Origin: Willaertia magna
Taxonomy: Eukaryota > Heterolobosea > Eutetramitea > Acrasida > Naegleriidae
Assembly: GCA_902984215.1 (NCBI GenBank)
Contig: CADWAF010000229.1
Span: 1-39,183, forward strand
Length of the DNA: 39,183 bases
Reading direction: 5' to 3'
Shown here: in pieces, positions 39,081 through 39,183 of the stretch
How the letters are laid out: each line of letters begins with the position of its first letter
How positions within the stretch are numbered: the first letter of the stretch is position 1
The notes under the pieces: model-generated
What the model saw: only the letters and a program-made list of their open reading frames with translations
Database searches by the model: none
What the model was told of the DNA's origin: nothing
Made by a program: the position numbers and the translations under genes

Positions 39081-39183
39081 ATGCAAAATTCGGAAGACAA
39101 ACAAATGAACAATAGCACTGACAATAATAAAGAAGAAGAACAACATAACCAACAAAACTCAACGCCATCCAAACCATCATCTC
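39081..39183 (+). CDS. Start of a gene cut by the window end
   Basis: An ATG after an A9 tract opens a frame that stays open to the window end (34 codons), rich in Asn, Gln, Ser and Glu (MQNSEDKQMNNSTDNNKEEE). Too short to identify. The E2F-like site upstream supports a real promoter. Confidence 0.45.
   Translation, partial: MQNSEDKQMNNSTDNNKEEEQHNQQNSTPSKPSS

Noticed and set aside
38959..39180. A 73-codon minus-strand frame with hydrophobic residues
   Set aside because: It overlaps the promoter and Asn/Gln-rich start of the gene at 39081 in antisense; the composition follows from the AT-rich complement.

Overview
The window looks like nuclear DNA of a compact, AT-rich free-living protist, most like a Naegleria-type heterolobosean amoeboflagellate. 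That is an inference from three things: mixed content (actin bundling, cilium, COPI, replication and cohesin genes, a 7TM-RGS receptor), short AT-rich GT-AG introns (51-258 nt, donors mostly GTAAGT), and close packing with gaps as small as 5 nt between convergent stop codons. I cannot prove the species without a search.

Layout. 1-5189: a Gln/Pro/Tyr-rich XYPPX protein (cut by the window edge), a seven-helix receptor fused to an RGS domain, and two low-complexity, probably nuclear proteins. 5543-14110: one giant type I membrane protein of about 2855 residues, with six copies of an unfamiliar four-Cys module, two Pro/Ser linkers, about 31 EGF-like repeats, two IPT/TIG-like domains, one transmembrane helix and an acidic tail. 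14304-17784: a nuclear protein resembling the plant HIT4 family, convergent with a large ankyrin-repeat protein. 17897-28408: coatomer alpha (3 exons), GINS subunit SLD5, a small membrane protein, a CFAP119/CCDC189-like cilium protein, an RWP-RK-like transcription factor and a fimbrin of four CH domains. 28409-36665: fatty acyl-CoA reductase, cohesin RAD21, a likely mitochondrial membrane protein, a secreted Cys/Lys-rich repeat protein with a frameshift, and a D-threonine aldolase-like enzyme. 36796-39183: an unknown ORF, two 5S rRNA copies, gene fragments and the start of another gene.

Connections. A TTTSGCGC / GCGGGAAA (E2F-DP-like) element lies close upstream of SLD5, RAD21, the 3529 gene (which carries a weak Sororin-like motif), the CFAP119 gene, the gene at 39081 and, more loosely, fimbrin and the HIT4-like gene. 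This suggests shared cell-cycle control of several genes. The 5S region appears to have arisen by a segmental duplication: the copy at 38683 keeps its helices and a T-run terminator, while the copy at 37765 has lost both.

The most promising undescribed items are the four-Cys module of the giant adhesion-like protein, the CxKY repeat protein, the 24-nt tandem duplication at the metal site of the aldolase-like enzyme, and the E2F-like element set. Several open frames begin with non-ATG codons; the starts given here were moved to the proper ATG or to an upstream exon.
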